64,000 bases of DNA, from positions 253,001 to 317,000 of the forward strand of contig JAHHEN010000002.1 in assembly GCA_018982785.1 (NCBI GenBank). The letters run 5' to 3'. The position numbers and the translations under genes were made by a program. Within the stretch, counting starts at the first letter, position 1; the number at the start of each line of letters is the position of its first letter. Of this stretch, positions 20,081 through 28,912 are shown piece by piece. The DNA comes from Enterococcus innesii. Lineage in GTDB: Bacteria > Bacillota > Bacilli > Lactobacillales > Enterococcaceae. The notes below the pieces were generated by a model. The model had not been told where the DNA came from. It was given only the letters and a program-made list of their open reading frames with translations, and searched no databases.

Positions 20081-21109
20081 ATGAGTGCAATCAATTTTGC
20101 AGTAATCGGATATGGCGGCATGGGTGCGTACCATGTCCACAATATCTTACCAAATGAAAACGAACGAATCCACATCGTAGGAACTTACGATATCAATGAA
20201 GAACGTCAAGCGATCTCACAAGAAAAAGGCCATAAGATCTTTAAAAGCTATGATGAAGTCTTAGCCGATGAGACGATCGAAGCAGTATTGATCGCCACAC
20301 CTAATGACTTGCATAAAGAGTTATCGATCGCTGCGTTGAAAGCAGGCAAACATGTTGTTTGCGAGAAGCCTGTTGCGCTGAATACTGCGGAACTAGATGA
20401 GATCGTGGCGGTTGCCCAAGAAACTGGCAATACCTTTATGGTTCACCAAAACCGCCGTTGGGATCCTGATTTTCTACTTGTACGCGAACTGTACCGTAAT
20501 GGACAGATCGGTGATTTGTTCCAATTAGAGTCACGGGTCCAAGGGGCAAACGGCATCCCAGGAGACTGGCGCCATGTGAAAAAACAAGGTGGGGGAATGC
20601 TTTTAGACTGGGGCGTTCACTTGTTGGATCAAATGCTATGGCTGATCGACAGCCCAGTGAAAGACGTCAAAGCGGATCTTAGCTTTGTGTTGGGGGAAGA
20701 AGTCGATGATGGGTTCTTCGCTTTGATTACTTTTGAAAATGGGGTCAAAGCAATCGTGGAAGTTGGAACCTCCAATTACACGCAATTGCCTCGCTGGTAC
20801 ATCAAAGGAACAGAAGGAACAGGCACCATCACCGATTGGGATTTAAATGGGGAAATGGTGCAAGCAACAGGTCGCGAAGATGTGGCAGCACCAAAACCAG
20901 TCCAAGCAGGCGTCGGCTTGACGAAAACGATGGCACCCCCATCGGAATTGGCAGCCAAAGAAATTCCTTTCCCGAAAGCCGAAGCGGATTTTGAACCTTT
21001 CTACAAGAATTTTTACAACGTTGTACGCAACGGTGCCGAACCTATCGTTAAAAACGAAGAAGTCCGAGCAGTGATGCAGTTGATTGAACGCATTTTTGCC
21101 ACAGCGTAA
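20081..21109 (+). CDS. Gfo/Idh/MocA oxidoreductase 2
   Basis: The 342-residue protein begins INFAVIGYGGMGAYH (Rossmann), has VVCEKPVALNTAELDE (EKP) and GGGMLLDWGVHLLDQMLWLI (the Asp/His motif), then a beta-sheet domain. It is clearly different from oxidoreductase 1. A pair of such enzymes can oxidise a glycoside and later reduce the keto-sugar. GAGGAG lies eight bases before ATG 20081. Last gene of the operon. Confidence 0.88.
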   Translation: MSAINFAVIGYGGMGAYHVHNILPNENERIHIVGTYDINEERQAISQEKGHKIFKSYDEVLADETIEAVLIATPNDLHKELSIAALKAGKHVVCEKPVALNTAELDEIVAVAQETGNTFMVHQNRRWDPDFLLVRELYRNGQIGDLFQLESRVQGANGIPGDWRHVKKQGGGMLLDWGVHLLDQMLWLIDSPVKDVKADLSFVLGEEVDDGFFALITFENGVKAIVEVGTSNYTQLPRWYIKGTEGTGTITDWDLNGEMVQATGREDVAAPKPVQAGVGLTKTMAPPSELAAKEIPFPKAEADFEPFYKNFYNVVRNGAEPIVKNEEVRAVMQLIERIFATA

Positions 21110-21117
21110 GAGAATAG

Positions 21118-21167
21118 AAAAAAGCACTAGCTGAGGGAGTGATCTCTCTTCGCTACGTGCTTTTTTT
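21118..21167. terminator. Bidirectional terminator, operon end / ArsR-type gene
   Basis: AAAAAAGCAC (21118-21127) with GTGCTTTTTTT (21158-21167), extended by TAGC with GCTA, lies between two convergent genes and has A and T tracts on the two sides. Confidence 0.85.
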
Positions 21168-21187
21168 GTGTAATGAAACGACAACAG

Positions 21188-22096
21188 TCATTCCGATACG
21201 TAAAAATTGAACAATAAATCTTGAGGATAATTTCCCCATCGATCGCCGAAAATGGTCAAACCACCAGCGTTTTCGGCAGTTGCAGGTGCAGCAATTTTAA
21301 AGGTGAAAAAGTCACTGTGGTCTAAGTCGATTTCATTCAGGTTGTGATCTGTTAATTTTTCTCCATCGAGGGAAGTATCATAGCGATTGATGCGTAAATG
21401 CTTAAGCAATCCATATTGACTGAACTCATCGATCCACCATTGCGGAGTCAGAGAACCTCTGACATCCGAAAAGTTTCCTGGTACGGTGTAACTACCGATG
21501 CAGTGATTGTTTAAGTAAAAGGAAAGATCACTGGGCCAATAGTTATTCGAAATTGGGAACTCTGAAGCGATCTCCATACTGATTTCCAGTAATTCGATTT
21601 TTTCGCCATTTTTCAAAGGATTTGGGATTTTGTATTCTAAAAAACCGTTATTTAGCCAGATGATACTTGCATCAACACGTTCTTGATCCAGAAAAGATTT
21701 TGGATCATCTAAGGCGCCAATCAAGCGGTCTTTGGTCGCCATTCCACAAGAAGGCTCAGCTTTAAAATCGGTGAAGTGGCCGATTTTCACAGATTGGGAG
21801 GTTAGATTCATTTCTGGAAACACTTTTGCTGGGAAATTGATATTGATGAAATCAGTTTTTAGGGACAAATATTTTTTCTTCCAGTCTTGCCCCGATCCTT
21901 TTTCGGATTTGATCAACTGAGCTTCTTCGAGTTTACGGATATGTTTGGTCATTAAAGCATTGCTGATTGCTAATTTTTGTCCGATTTCACTGATGCTTTT
22001 CTTCTTATCGCCTAATTCTCTTAAAATCGCTAAGCGAGTTTCATTTGCCAGTGCTTCGTAGATCGGTAAAGATGCGTTCGTTAGATCCAATTCCAT
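21188..22096 (-). CDS. ArsR-type regulator with large C-terminal sensor domain
   Basis: The 302-residue protein has a winged helix at residues about 8-80 (YEALANETRLAILRELG, ISNALMTKHIRKLEEAQLIKSEK), typical of ArsR proteins. About 210 further residues look like a beta sandwich (IWLNNGFLEYKIP, DLSFYLNNHCIGSYTVPG, LTIFGDRWGNYPQDL). ArsR proteins are usually near 100 residues, so the extra part is probably a ligand, perhaps sugar, sensor. It is divergent from the ABC importer and glycosidase genes. ATG 22096 is preferred, with AGGTG upstream. Confidence 0.78.
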   Translation of the reverse strand: MELDLTNASLPIYEALANETRLAILRELGDKKKSISEIGQKLAISNALMTKHIRKLEEAQLIKSEKGSGQDWKKKYLSLKTDFININFPAKVFPEMNLTSQSVKIGHFTDFKAEPSCGMATKDRLIGALDDPKSFLDQERVDASIIWLNNGFLEYKIPNPLKNGEKIELLEISMEIASEFPISNNYWPSDLSFYLNNHCIGSYTVPGNFSDVRGSLTPQWWIDEFSQYGLLKHLRINRYDTSLDGEKLTDHNLNEIDLDHSDFFTFKIAAPATAENAGGLTIFGDRWGNYPQDLLFNFYVSE

Positions 22097-22142
22097 GACG
22101 ATCACCTCGTTATACTAAAATGTTTAATGAAAAGATAGTTTA

Positions 22143-22171
22143 ATTATAACACAACCTTATGGATTTACAAA
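22143..22171 (-). promoter_or_regulatory. Promoter of the ArsR-type regulator
   Basis: On the minus strand, TATAAT (22148-22143) has TTGTAA (22170-22165) 16 bases upstream. An ATGTTTA half site, the same as in the divergent operator, lies between this promoter and the start codon. Confidence 0.6.
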
Positions 22172-22216
22172 ATTGTAAAATGATATAAGTTTTGATTATT
22201 CCTTGATAAAATAATG

Positions 22217-22245
22217 TTGACAGCGCTTTATATTTGTAGTAACTT
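22217..22245 (+). promoter_or_regulatory. Promoter of the ABC importer operon with overlapping cre-like site
   Basis: TTGACA (22217-22222), a 17-base spacer and TAACTT (22240-22245). The -35 lies within TGACAGCGCTTTAT (22218-22231), which matches the CcpA consensus at 12 of 14 positions, so catabolite repression is plausible. Confidence 0.55.
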
Positions 22246-22252
22246 TACGGTG

Positions 22253-22289
22253 TAAACATTGTTCGACGTTAGTCTAACGATTATGTTTA
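22253..22289. promoter_or_regulatory. Dyad operator between ArsR-type gene and ABC operon
   Basis: Outer arms TAAACAT (22253-22259) and ATGTTTA (22283-22289) are perfect inverted repeats. Inside them is a second perfect dyad, CGTTAG-T-CTAACG (22267-22279). It sits just after the promoter in a divergent regulator/operon gap, the usual place for the regulator's own site. Confidence 0.6.
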
Positions 22290-22342
22290 TTGATAACTGG
22301 ATGTCATTTTACTTTTTAGTTAAATTAAAAGGAGTGTAAAAA

Positions 22343-23584
22343 ATGAAAGTAAGTAAATCTATTGTTTTAGTAGGGACAAGCTTATTATGTACAGTGTTGT
22401 TAGCTGCTTGTGGCGGGAGTGGTGGCTCAAGTAATAATTCAGAAATTTTGCTTTGGTCTTCGACGACAGGACCAGACGGTGAAAAAATCAAAAAAACGAT
22501 TGATCAATACAATGAAACAGACCCAGACTTTAAAGTGAAGTTAGTAAGCATGCAAGGTGACACCTTTACTTCAAAGTTGACGACTGCGGGGAAATCGGGG
22601 AAGGGTGTTCCTGATTTGGCTTTGATTGCCTCAGAAGCTTTGCCTACGTACAAACACCAAGACATGCTTGAAACTTGGGATGACATGATCGATGGGACAG
22701 AATTGGCACGGGAAAACTACGTTGAAGCTGCTTGGGACACTGGTGTAGTGGATGATAGTCAATATGGGATTCCGGCAACTATGGGTTCGTGGGTGATGTA
22801 TTACAACCAAGATTTGGTGGATAAATATGTTCCAGGAGCGTTGGATGATGGCGTAGTGACGTATGAAGAAATCAGACAAGCTGGGGAAAAAGCAAAAGCA
22901 GATGGTATCTATAGTTTTGGCTATACATGGGGCATGCAGAATTATTCGAATCTCTACCAACAAATGGGTGGGGAATGGCAAGATGCACAAGGAAACATCA
23001 ATATCGATAACGAGTTTTCTTACAATGCCGTTCAAGAGTTTAAGGATTTATATGATGCCGGCTACATGGTCCCAGATGGTGAAGATGCAAATAAACTTTT
23101 TGCAAACCAGAAACTGATTTTTCTTCCAGAAGGAACATGGATGCTAAGTAATATGGAAGAAATCAGTGACTTCACTTGGGGCCAAACATTTACTCCTCAA
23201 TGGGATGCGGAACATATCATTCAAGGTTCAGGCGTCGATCAGTTTGCGATGTTCAAAACGAACGAGGAACGTTCCGATGAAAAGAAAAGTGGCATGGTCG
23301 ACTTTCTGACTTGGTTACAAGCAAACCAATTAGAGTGGGTCAAATCAGGTGCAAATCCTACTTCCTTAGCAATGCTAGACAATGAAGAATATGTTGAGAT
23401 GCCACAATCCTTCTTATTGAAGACAGAAAAAGGACAAGCGGCAATTTCTGTTAACGCAGTTGATGGCTTATCGTATATTTTTGGAGAATATGATAATCGT
23501 TCATGGGACATGATCACAGGAAAAGCAGATATTCAAACGACTTTTGGTGAGATCCAAAAAGTTGTAGAAGAAAAGATGAAATAA
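22343..23584 (+). CDS. ABC sugar importer, substrate-binding lipoprotein
   Basis: The 413-residue family 1 solute-binding protein has a lipoprotein signal ending LLAACGGSGG (cysteine near residue 22). ILLWSSTTGPDGEKIKK follows and there are many aromatic residues for stacking on sugars (GSWVMYYNQDLVD, WGMQNYSNLYQQMGGEWQD). It is anchored outside the membrane and feeds the two permeases downstream. No ATPase is encoded here, so a shared MsmK/MsmX-type ATPase elsewhere is expected. Confidence 0.92.
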   Translation: MKVSKSIVLVGTSLLCTVLLAACGGSGGSSNNSEILLWSSTTGPDGEKIKKTIDQYNETDPDFKVKLVSMQGDTFTSKLTTAGKSGKGVPDLALIASEALPTYKHQDMLETWDDMIDGTELARENYVEAAWDTGVVDDSQYGIPATMGSWVMYYNQDLVDKYVPGALDDGVVTYEEIRQAGEKAKADGIYSFGYTWGMQNYSNLYQQMGGEWQDAQGNINIDNEFSYNAVQEFKDLYDAGYMVPDGEDANKLFANQKLIFLPEGTWMLSNMEEISDFTWGQTFTPQWDAEHIIQGSGVDQFAMFKTNEERSDEKKSGMVDFLTWLQANQLEWVKSGANPTSLAMLDNEEYVEMPQSFLLKTEKGQAAISVNAVDGLSYIFGEYDNRSWDMITGKADIQTTFGEIQKVVEEKMK

Positions 23585-23739
23585 TCTGCTCACGTGGAGG
23601 CTGTGGCAGAAGGAAGAGTGACCATAAAAAGAATTCAGTCCATTTTTTGATAGGGGAGGAATTCTGATAGGCTTAAAGGGCTGTCACAGTCGTTTCTTGT
23701 TGAGAGCTGCACTAGAAATACAAGGAAGGATGGGTATTG
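23585..23739 (+). other. Intercistronic hairpin region between binding protein and permease
   Basis: The 155 bases hold two nested inverted repeats: GAATTC/GGAATTC-type arms inside CTGTGGCAG and CTGTCACAG arms. There is no T tract for a clean terminator. Such structures often protect the binding-protein mRNA so that it is made in excess over the permeases. Confidence 0.5.
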
Positions 23740-24615
23740 ATGAAAAAAAGGTTAAATGGCTGGCCAATCGTTTTTATTGGTCCACATATGCTCCTTTTTC
23801 TTTTATTCTTTTTAGTTCCTGCAGTGATTGGGATCTATGTTTCTTTTACTGAATGGGATCTGTTCAGTACACCGATTTTTGTCGGGTTTGATAATTTTCA
23901 AACGATTTTGTTTGATCAAGACTCGTTGTATCATACGCAATTTTTTAATGGAATGAAAAATACGCTGTTTTTTGCGGCAATCTCCGTTCCGTTATGTATT
24001 GTGATTCCCTTGTTGCTAGCGGTTGCATTATCTGCTAAACCAAAAATGATGCGTTTTTTTCAATCGATTCTCTACCTGCCAACATTATTTGCAATCTCTG
24101 CCGTCATGATTATTTGGGGGTTCCTTTTGAGCAAATCTTTTGGACCGATCAAAGAAGTATTCGGTATCGACATCAATTTTGTAGGCACGCAACCATGGGC
24201 ATGGATCGCTATTTTGATCGTGACGATTTGGTGGACATTAGGTGGGAATCTAATTATTTATGTTGCTGCATTAAATGGCGTCTCCAAAGAGCAGTTAGAA
24301 GCAGCAGAATTAGATGGTGCGAATAGTATCACGAAATTTTTCCGTATTTCTTTGCCGAGTATTCGCAACCAGCTTGTTTTTACCACGGTCATGACGACCA
24401 TCGCTCAGTTTAATATTTATGGTCAGCCACTAATGTTGACGGGTGGCGGACCCAACAATTCTACTCGCGTGTTGATGATGTACATCCAAGAAAATGCTTT
24501 TGGTAGTAGTACCTCGGTTGCAGGAATTTCTTCAGCGATGGCTATTTTACTAGGTTTTGTAATCATGGCAGTTTCGATTGTGCAATTTATGGTCATCAAA
24601 AAAATGGAAAGATAG
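23740..24615 (+). CDS. ABC sugar importer permease 1 (MalF/UgpA type)
   Basis: The 291-residue membrane protein has about six hydrophobic segments and the EAA loop EAAELDGANSITKFFRISLPSI, the contact site for the ATPase. It starts MKKRLNGWPIVFIGPHM, usual for MalF-type permeases of oligosaccharide importers. It starts at ATG 23740, not the TTG three bases earlier. The second permease follows after 11 bases. Confidence 0.92.
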   Translation: MKKRLNGWPIVFIGPHMLLFLLFFLVPAVIGIYVSFTEWDLFSTPIFVGFDNFQTILFDQDSLYHTQFFNGMKNTLFFAAISVPLCIVIPLLLAVALSAKPKMMRFFQSILYLPTLFAISAVMIIWGFLLSKSFGPIKEVFGIDINFVGTQPWAWIAILIVTIWWTLGGNLIIYVAALNGVSKEQLEAAELDGANSITKFFRISLPSIRNQLVFTTVMTTIAQFNIYGQPLMLTGGGPNNSTRVLMMYIQENAFGSSTSVAGISSAMAILLGFVIMAVSIVQFMVIKKMER

Positions 24616-24626
24616 GAGGGAAGAAG

Positions 24627-25460
24627 ATGCGAGAAAACAAACTAGGGAAAAGAATTGCCTTTATTTTGCTAGCAATCGTCTGTGTGATTTGGCTCTTTCC
24701 TTTGATATGGGCAATTTTTACCTCGTTTAAATCGGAGGCAGAGATTCAAAAGGTTGGGTTCAGTTTGATTCCACAAGATTGGACGCTGGCTAACTTTTTG
24801 GGCTTGTTACAAGGCAATGATTCTTCTCCTGTGTTCCGCTGGTTTGTGAATTCAATGATTATTTCAACTTCACATACGCTGTTGGTTATGGTGATCGTCT
24901 CGTTTGCAGCCTATGGCTATACACGACTCACCTTTAAGGGGAGAGATTTGATTTTTGCCCTATTGTTAGGAACGATGATGTTTCCGGGGGTGGTCAATTT
25001 GATCCCGAATTTTAAAATCGTTGATACGTTAGGTTGGACCAATACATTTCTGGCAGTCATCGTTCCTGGGGCTGCAGGTGTTTATAACATTTTCCTCGTT
25101 CGGCAGTTCATTTTAGGGATTCCTAAAGAATTGGATGAATCGGCTGTGATCGATGGGGCCAACGAGTTTCAAATCTTTTATCATATTATCTTACCACTGA
25201 TCAAACCTGTATTGACGGTGGTTGCGTTATTTAGTTTTACTGGCTCATGGAATGACTTCTTGTGGCCATCGATCGTGATAAACGATATTGATAAATTACC
25301 GATTACACCGGGGCTGCAGTTGCTACAAGGGCAATACATGACCTATCCGGGAATTGGAACTGCCGGAGCAATCTTGGCTTTGATCCCTACCTTTTTATTG
25401 TATTTGGTGGCGCAAAAAAGCTTTATGGCGTCAATGTCGTTGCAAAGTGGCATAAAATAA
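24627..25460 (+). CDS. ABC sugar importer permease 2 (MalG/UgpE type)
   Basis: The 277-residue protein has six hydrophobic segments and the EAA-type loop DESAVIDGANEFQIFYHIILPLI. The segment VNSMIISTSHTLLVMVI is typical of MalG partners. AGGAGG precedes ATG 24627. It pairs with permease 1 to form the membrane channel. Confidence 0.92.
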   Translation: MRENKLGKRIAFILLAIVCVIWLFPLIWAIFTSFKSEAEIQKVGFSLIPQDWTLANFLGLLQGNDSSPVFRWFVNSMIISTSHTLLVMVIVSFAAYGYTRLTFKGRDLIFALLLGTMMFPGVVNLIPNFKIVDTLGWTNTFLAVIVPGAAGVYNIFLVRQFILGIPKELDESAVIDGANEFQIFYHIILPLIKPVLTVVALFSFTGSWNDFLWPSIVINDIDKLPITPGLQLLQGQYMTYPGIGTAGAILALIPTFLLYLVAQKSFMASMSLQSGIK

Positions 25461-25478
25461 TTTGTTTTTGGAGGAAAT

Positions 25479-27271
25479 ATGAGTAGAGAAGAATATCCGA
25501 GACCGCAATTTGAGAGAGAGAATTGGTTAAGCTTAAATGGTGAATGGCAATTTGCCTTTGATGACCAAAATCTTGGTTTAAAAGAAAAGTGGTACACAAA
25601 CGAAGCAAACTATCCGTACAAGATCAATGTACCCTTTGTCTATCAAAGTGCATTGAGCGGCATTGATCATCGAGAAGTGCACGACGTTGTATGGTATTAT
25701 CGGACCTTCAATGTGCAAGTCCCTGAAAAAAGTCGTGTCCTTTTGCATTTTGGGGCGGTGGACTATGAAGCAGATGTGTTTGTCAATGGCAATCATGTGA
25801 AAAATCATTGCGGAGGGCATACCTCTTTTGATATAGACATCACGGATGCTTTAGTATCTGGACAAGAGCAAATACTAAGTGTGCGAGCATTTGACCCGCA
25901 TTTTGATGAAAGCATTCCACGGGGGAAACAATTTTGGGAAGAAGAATCAGCAGGAATCTGGTACACAAACTCAACAGGGATCTGGCAGCCAGTCTGGCTT
26001 GAAGTAGTTGCCGAAACCCATCTGAAACAGGTGAAATTTACGAGTGATTTTGATGCTGGCGCCGTGAAGATCGATGTAGAACTGAACCAGTTACAGCCGC
26101 AAGTAGTCCTAGAATATCAAATCTATTTTAAAGGTGCTTTAGTTACCAGCGGAAAGGCAGACTTTATCACTTCTGAGTTGAGTTTTGCAGTTGATATTTT
26201 CCAGCAAGAAATTTTTCGGACGAATTTTCACCACGAAGGCTGGTCTTGGACACCTGAAAAGCCGCAATTATTTGATGTTGAATTGACGCTTAGAGAAGCA
26301 GGGAATGCCATCGATCAGCTAAAAAGTTATTTTGGTATGCGTAAAATACATACAGAAAACGGTATGATTTACTTAAATAACAAGCCTTACTACCAGAAGT
26401 TGGTTCTCGATCAAGGCTATTGGCCGAGCGGCTTGTTAACTGCACCAACAGATGAGGACTTTAAACAAGACATCTTATTGGCCAAAGAAATGGGATTTAA
26501 TGGTTGCCGAAAACACCAAAAAACAGAAGACCCACGCTTTTTATACTGGGCAGATAAATTAGGATTTCTTGTTTGGGGAGAGTGTGCGGCGCCCGCAATC
26601 TATACCGATCGTTCTGTGACGCGTTTAATGCAAGAGTGGGCAGAGATCATCACTCGGGACTATAGTCACCCTTCGATCGTTACTTGGGTTCCAATCAATG
26701 AGAGCTGGGGGTGCCAAAAATATCATTTGATCGTCAGCAACAGCATTTTTCTCAAGCGATGTATCACTTTATCCATTCGCTAGACCAGCAACGGTTGGTT
26801 ATTTCAAATGATGGTTGGGCGATGACGGAGACAGATATTTGTGCGATTCATAATTATGCGCATGGGCAAGAATCTGAACGGCAAAAATATCTATACTTCA
26901 AAGACAGTCTCAGCACGAGAGAAAAATTGGTGAATCGAGTATCGACCCCATGGCCGATTTTCGCTGGAGGATTTTCTTATCAGGATCAGCCTATTTTATT
27001 GACCGAGTTTGGCGGTATTGGCTTCGATGTTTCGGGGCAACCCGGTTGGGGCTATACCTCAGTGGAAAATCAACAAGATTTCTTGAAGGATTATCAGCGA
27101 ATCATGACAGCTGTTTATGATTCTGTCGGACTCTGGGGCTATTGCTACACTCAGTTGACAGATGTTGAACAAGAAATCAATGGATTACTGACCTATGACC
27201 GCCAACCAAAAGTTGATTTGGCAGCGATTAAAGAGATCAATGAGCAGTTTCATCCACCACAGATAGAATAA
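25479..27271 (+). CDS. Glycoside hydrolase family 2 enzyme (frame broken by one base)
   Basis: The two parts, ending VPINESWG and continuing VPKISFDRQQQHFSQ, join if one G is restored in the run 26707-26711, giving 597 residues, near UidA length. The N-terminal jelly-roll (WLSLNGEWQFAFDDQN) and immunoglobulin-like middle lead to a TIM barrel. It carries the acid/base Glu in INESWG and the nucleophile Glu in LLTEFGGIGF. No signal peptide, so it acts in the cytoplasm on imported oligosaccharide. Beta-glucuronidase, galactosidase or arabinosidase activity cannot be told apart by eye. The break is probably a sequencing error. Confidence 0.88.
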
Positions 27272-27301
27272 AATGATTGGTAAGGAAAGGGGCGATGTCC
27301 G

Positions 27302-28708
27302 ATGGGGAAATCAGCAGCTTGGCTCAGTGGAGTAAGTATCTTGATTGCTGCGCTTATGATAACCGGTTGTAGCACTGGAACTGATCCAGGGGAAGAAGTG
27401 TCCGATTTTACTTCAATTATCGATAATAATGGAGCAGATCCTTGGATCTTGCAAACGGAAGCGTTCTTTTATTATACCAAAACGACTGGGAATAATTTAA
27501 CGCTTTGGCGTGCTGAAAACCTCTCTCACGTTGCTGCTGGTGAAAAAAAGGTCATCTGGGAAATGCCAGCAGAATTTGAAAGTATCTGGGCACCCGAGCT
27601 TCATTACTTAGATGATCGATGGGTGATGTATTTCGCGGCTAATCGTCCTTCAGAAACGCATCGTATGTATGCATTAGTCAATCATCAAAAAGATCCTTAC
27701 ATGGGTGAGTGGGAATTGGAAGAGATCAAAGGGATGGATGATAAATTTGCGATTGATGGAACAGTCTTAGAGATCAATGACAAACGCTATTTCCTTTGGT
27801 CAGGCTGGGAAGGATATGAAAATGTTGCGCAAAATCTTTATTTAGCGGAAATGGCCTCCCCTACGGAAGTGATTGGGGAGAAACGGCTGATCTCAGAACC
27901 AGAATATGAATGGGAAATGCGGCAAACACCATTGATCAATGAAGCCCCTCAAGTGATCATCAAAGACGAAACAGTCAATTTGGTATACTCTGCCAGTGGA
28001 AGCTGGGACAATGATTACGCTCTTGGTCTTATGACCTTAGATGTAGCTGATGATCCGCTAGAAAGAGCGAATTGGCAAAAGGAACCAGCGCCGATTTTCC
28101 AACAGACAAACACTGTCTATGGACCTGGTCATAATGGATTTGCCAAATCAAAAGATGGTTCTGAAGACTGGCTGATTTATCACGCTGCTCGGTGGGATCA
28201 TTCGGGCTGGGACCGTTCGATCCGCTTGCAAAAGTTTGGTTGGGATCAAGAGGATAAAGTCCTACTGGAAGCTCCTTTGGATGAGTGGCATGTTCAAGCG
28301 TTGCCAAAAGCTGAGCCGAATCGACTGCGATTAACTGCTAGCCGTGCTTTGCTGGAAGGCGATTTAGTGCTTGTCGAAGATGAGGCAGCACTCTCGAAAA
28401 AAGTCGTCCAAGGCTTTGAATCAACGACTGACAAAATTATCTTTACCCCGCAGATTGAAGAAGCAGAAGAATTTCTGGTGATTGCCTATGTCAAAACCAC
28501 TGATTACCTCTCCTTAAATGACCCAATTCAGGTCAGGATTGAAACGAAACAAGCAAGCCACGTGGTGGATGTCTATCCTTCCGAATATTATCAACCGCTA
28601 CAAGTCCGCATGAAGTTACCGAAAGGGGCGCAGGAAATCACCCTTTCGTCTGAGATTGGGGTGGATACGCTAAGTATTGATCGTTTAGAACTCGTCAAAT
28701 TCAAATAA
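27302..28708 (+). CDS. Surface lipoprotein glycoside hydrolase family 43
   Basis: The 468-residue protein has a lipoprotein signal ending MITGCSTG (cysteine near residue 23). The GH43 five-blade core shows IIDNNGADPWIL (base Asp), WAPELHYLDD, KFAIDGTVLE (pKa-modulating Asp) and INEAPQVII (acid Glu), then VYGPGHNGF. The last 120 residues are a beta-rich extra domain. GH43 enzymes include arabinofuranosidases, arabinanases and xylosidases. A membrane-anchored form would trim glycans outside the cell before uptake by the adjacent importer. Confidence 0.88.
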   Translation: MGKSAAWLSGVSILIAALMITGCSTGTDPGEEVSDFTSIIDNNGADPWILQTEAFFYYTKTTGNNLTLWRAENLSHVAAGEKKVIWEMPAEFESIWAPELHYLDDRWVMYFAANRPSETHRMYALVNHQKDPYMGEWELEEIKGMDDKFAIDGTVLEINDKRYFLWSGWEGYENVAQNLYLAEMASPTEVIGEKRLISEPEYEWEMRQTPLINEAPQVIIKDETVNLVYSASGSWDNDYALGLMTLDVADDPLERANWQKEPAPIFQQTNTVYGPGHNGFAKSKDGSEDWLIYHAARWDHSGWDRSIRLQKFGWDQEDKVLLEAPLDEWHVQALPKAEPNRLRLTASRALLEGDLVLVEDEAALSKKVVQGFESTTDKIIFTPQIEEAEEFLVIAYVKTTDYLSLNDPIQVRIETKQASHVVDVYPSEYYQPLQVRMKLPKGAQEITLSSEIGVDTLSIDRLELVKFK

Positions 28709-28759
28709 AAAATAGTGAGGAAGTTTTCCAATCCAAGCGATGGGTAATGATCGTTTGAC

Positions 28760-28799
28760 TCCTGCTACTTTGTCTTTAGACAATGTGGCAGGATTTTTT
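28760..28799 (+). terminator. Terminator of the sugar importer operon
   Basis: TCCTGCTAC (28760-28768) pairs with GTGGCAGGA (28785-28793), extended by an inner TTGTC/GACAA stem, then six T residues. Confidence 0.85.
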
Positions 28800-28912
28800 C
28801 GTCCTCGAAAATTCCCAACTCCTACCGCCATAGCCTAAAATTCCATGTATAATAAAGAAAACAACCGTTTTATTTGGCGGAGAGAAAAGAAAAAGCAAAA
28901 GAGGTGCAAACT

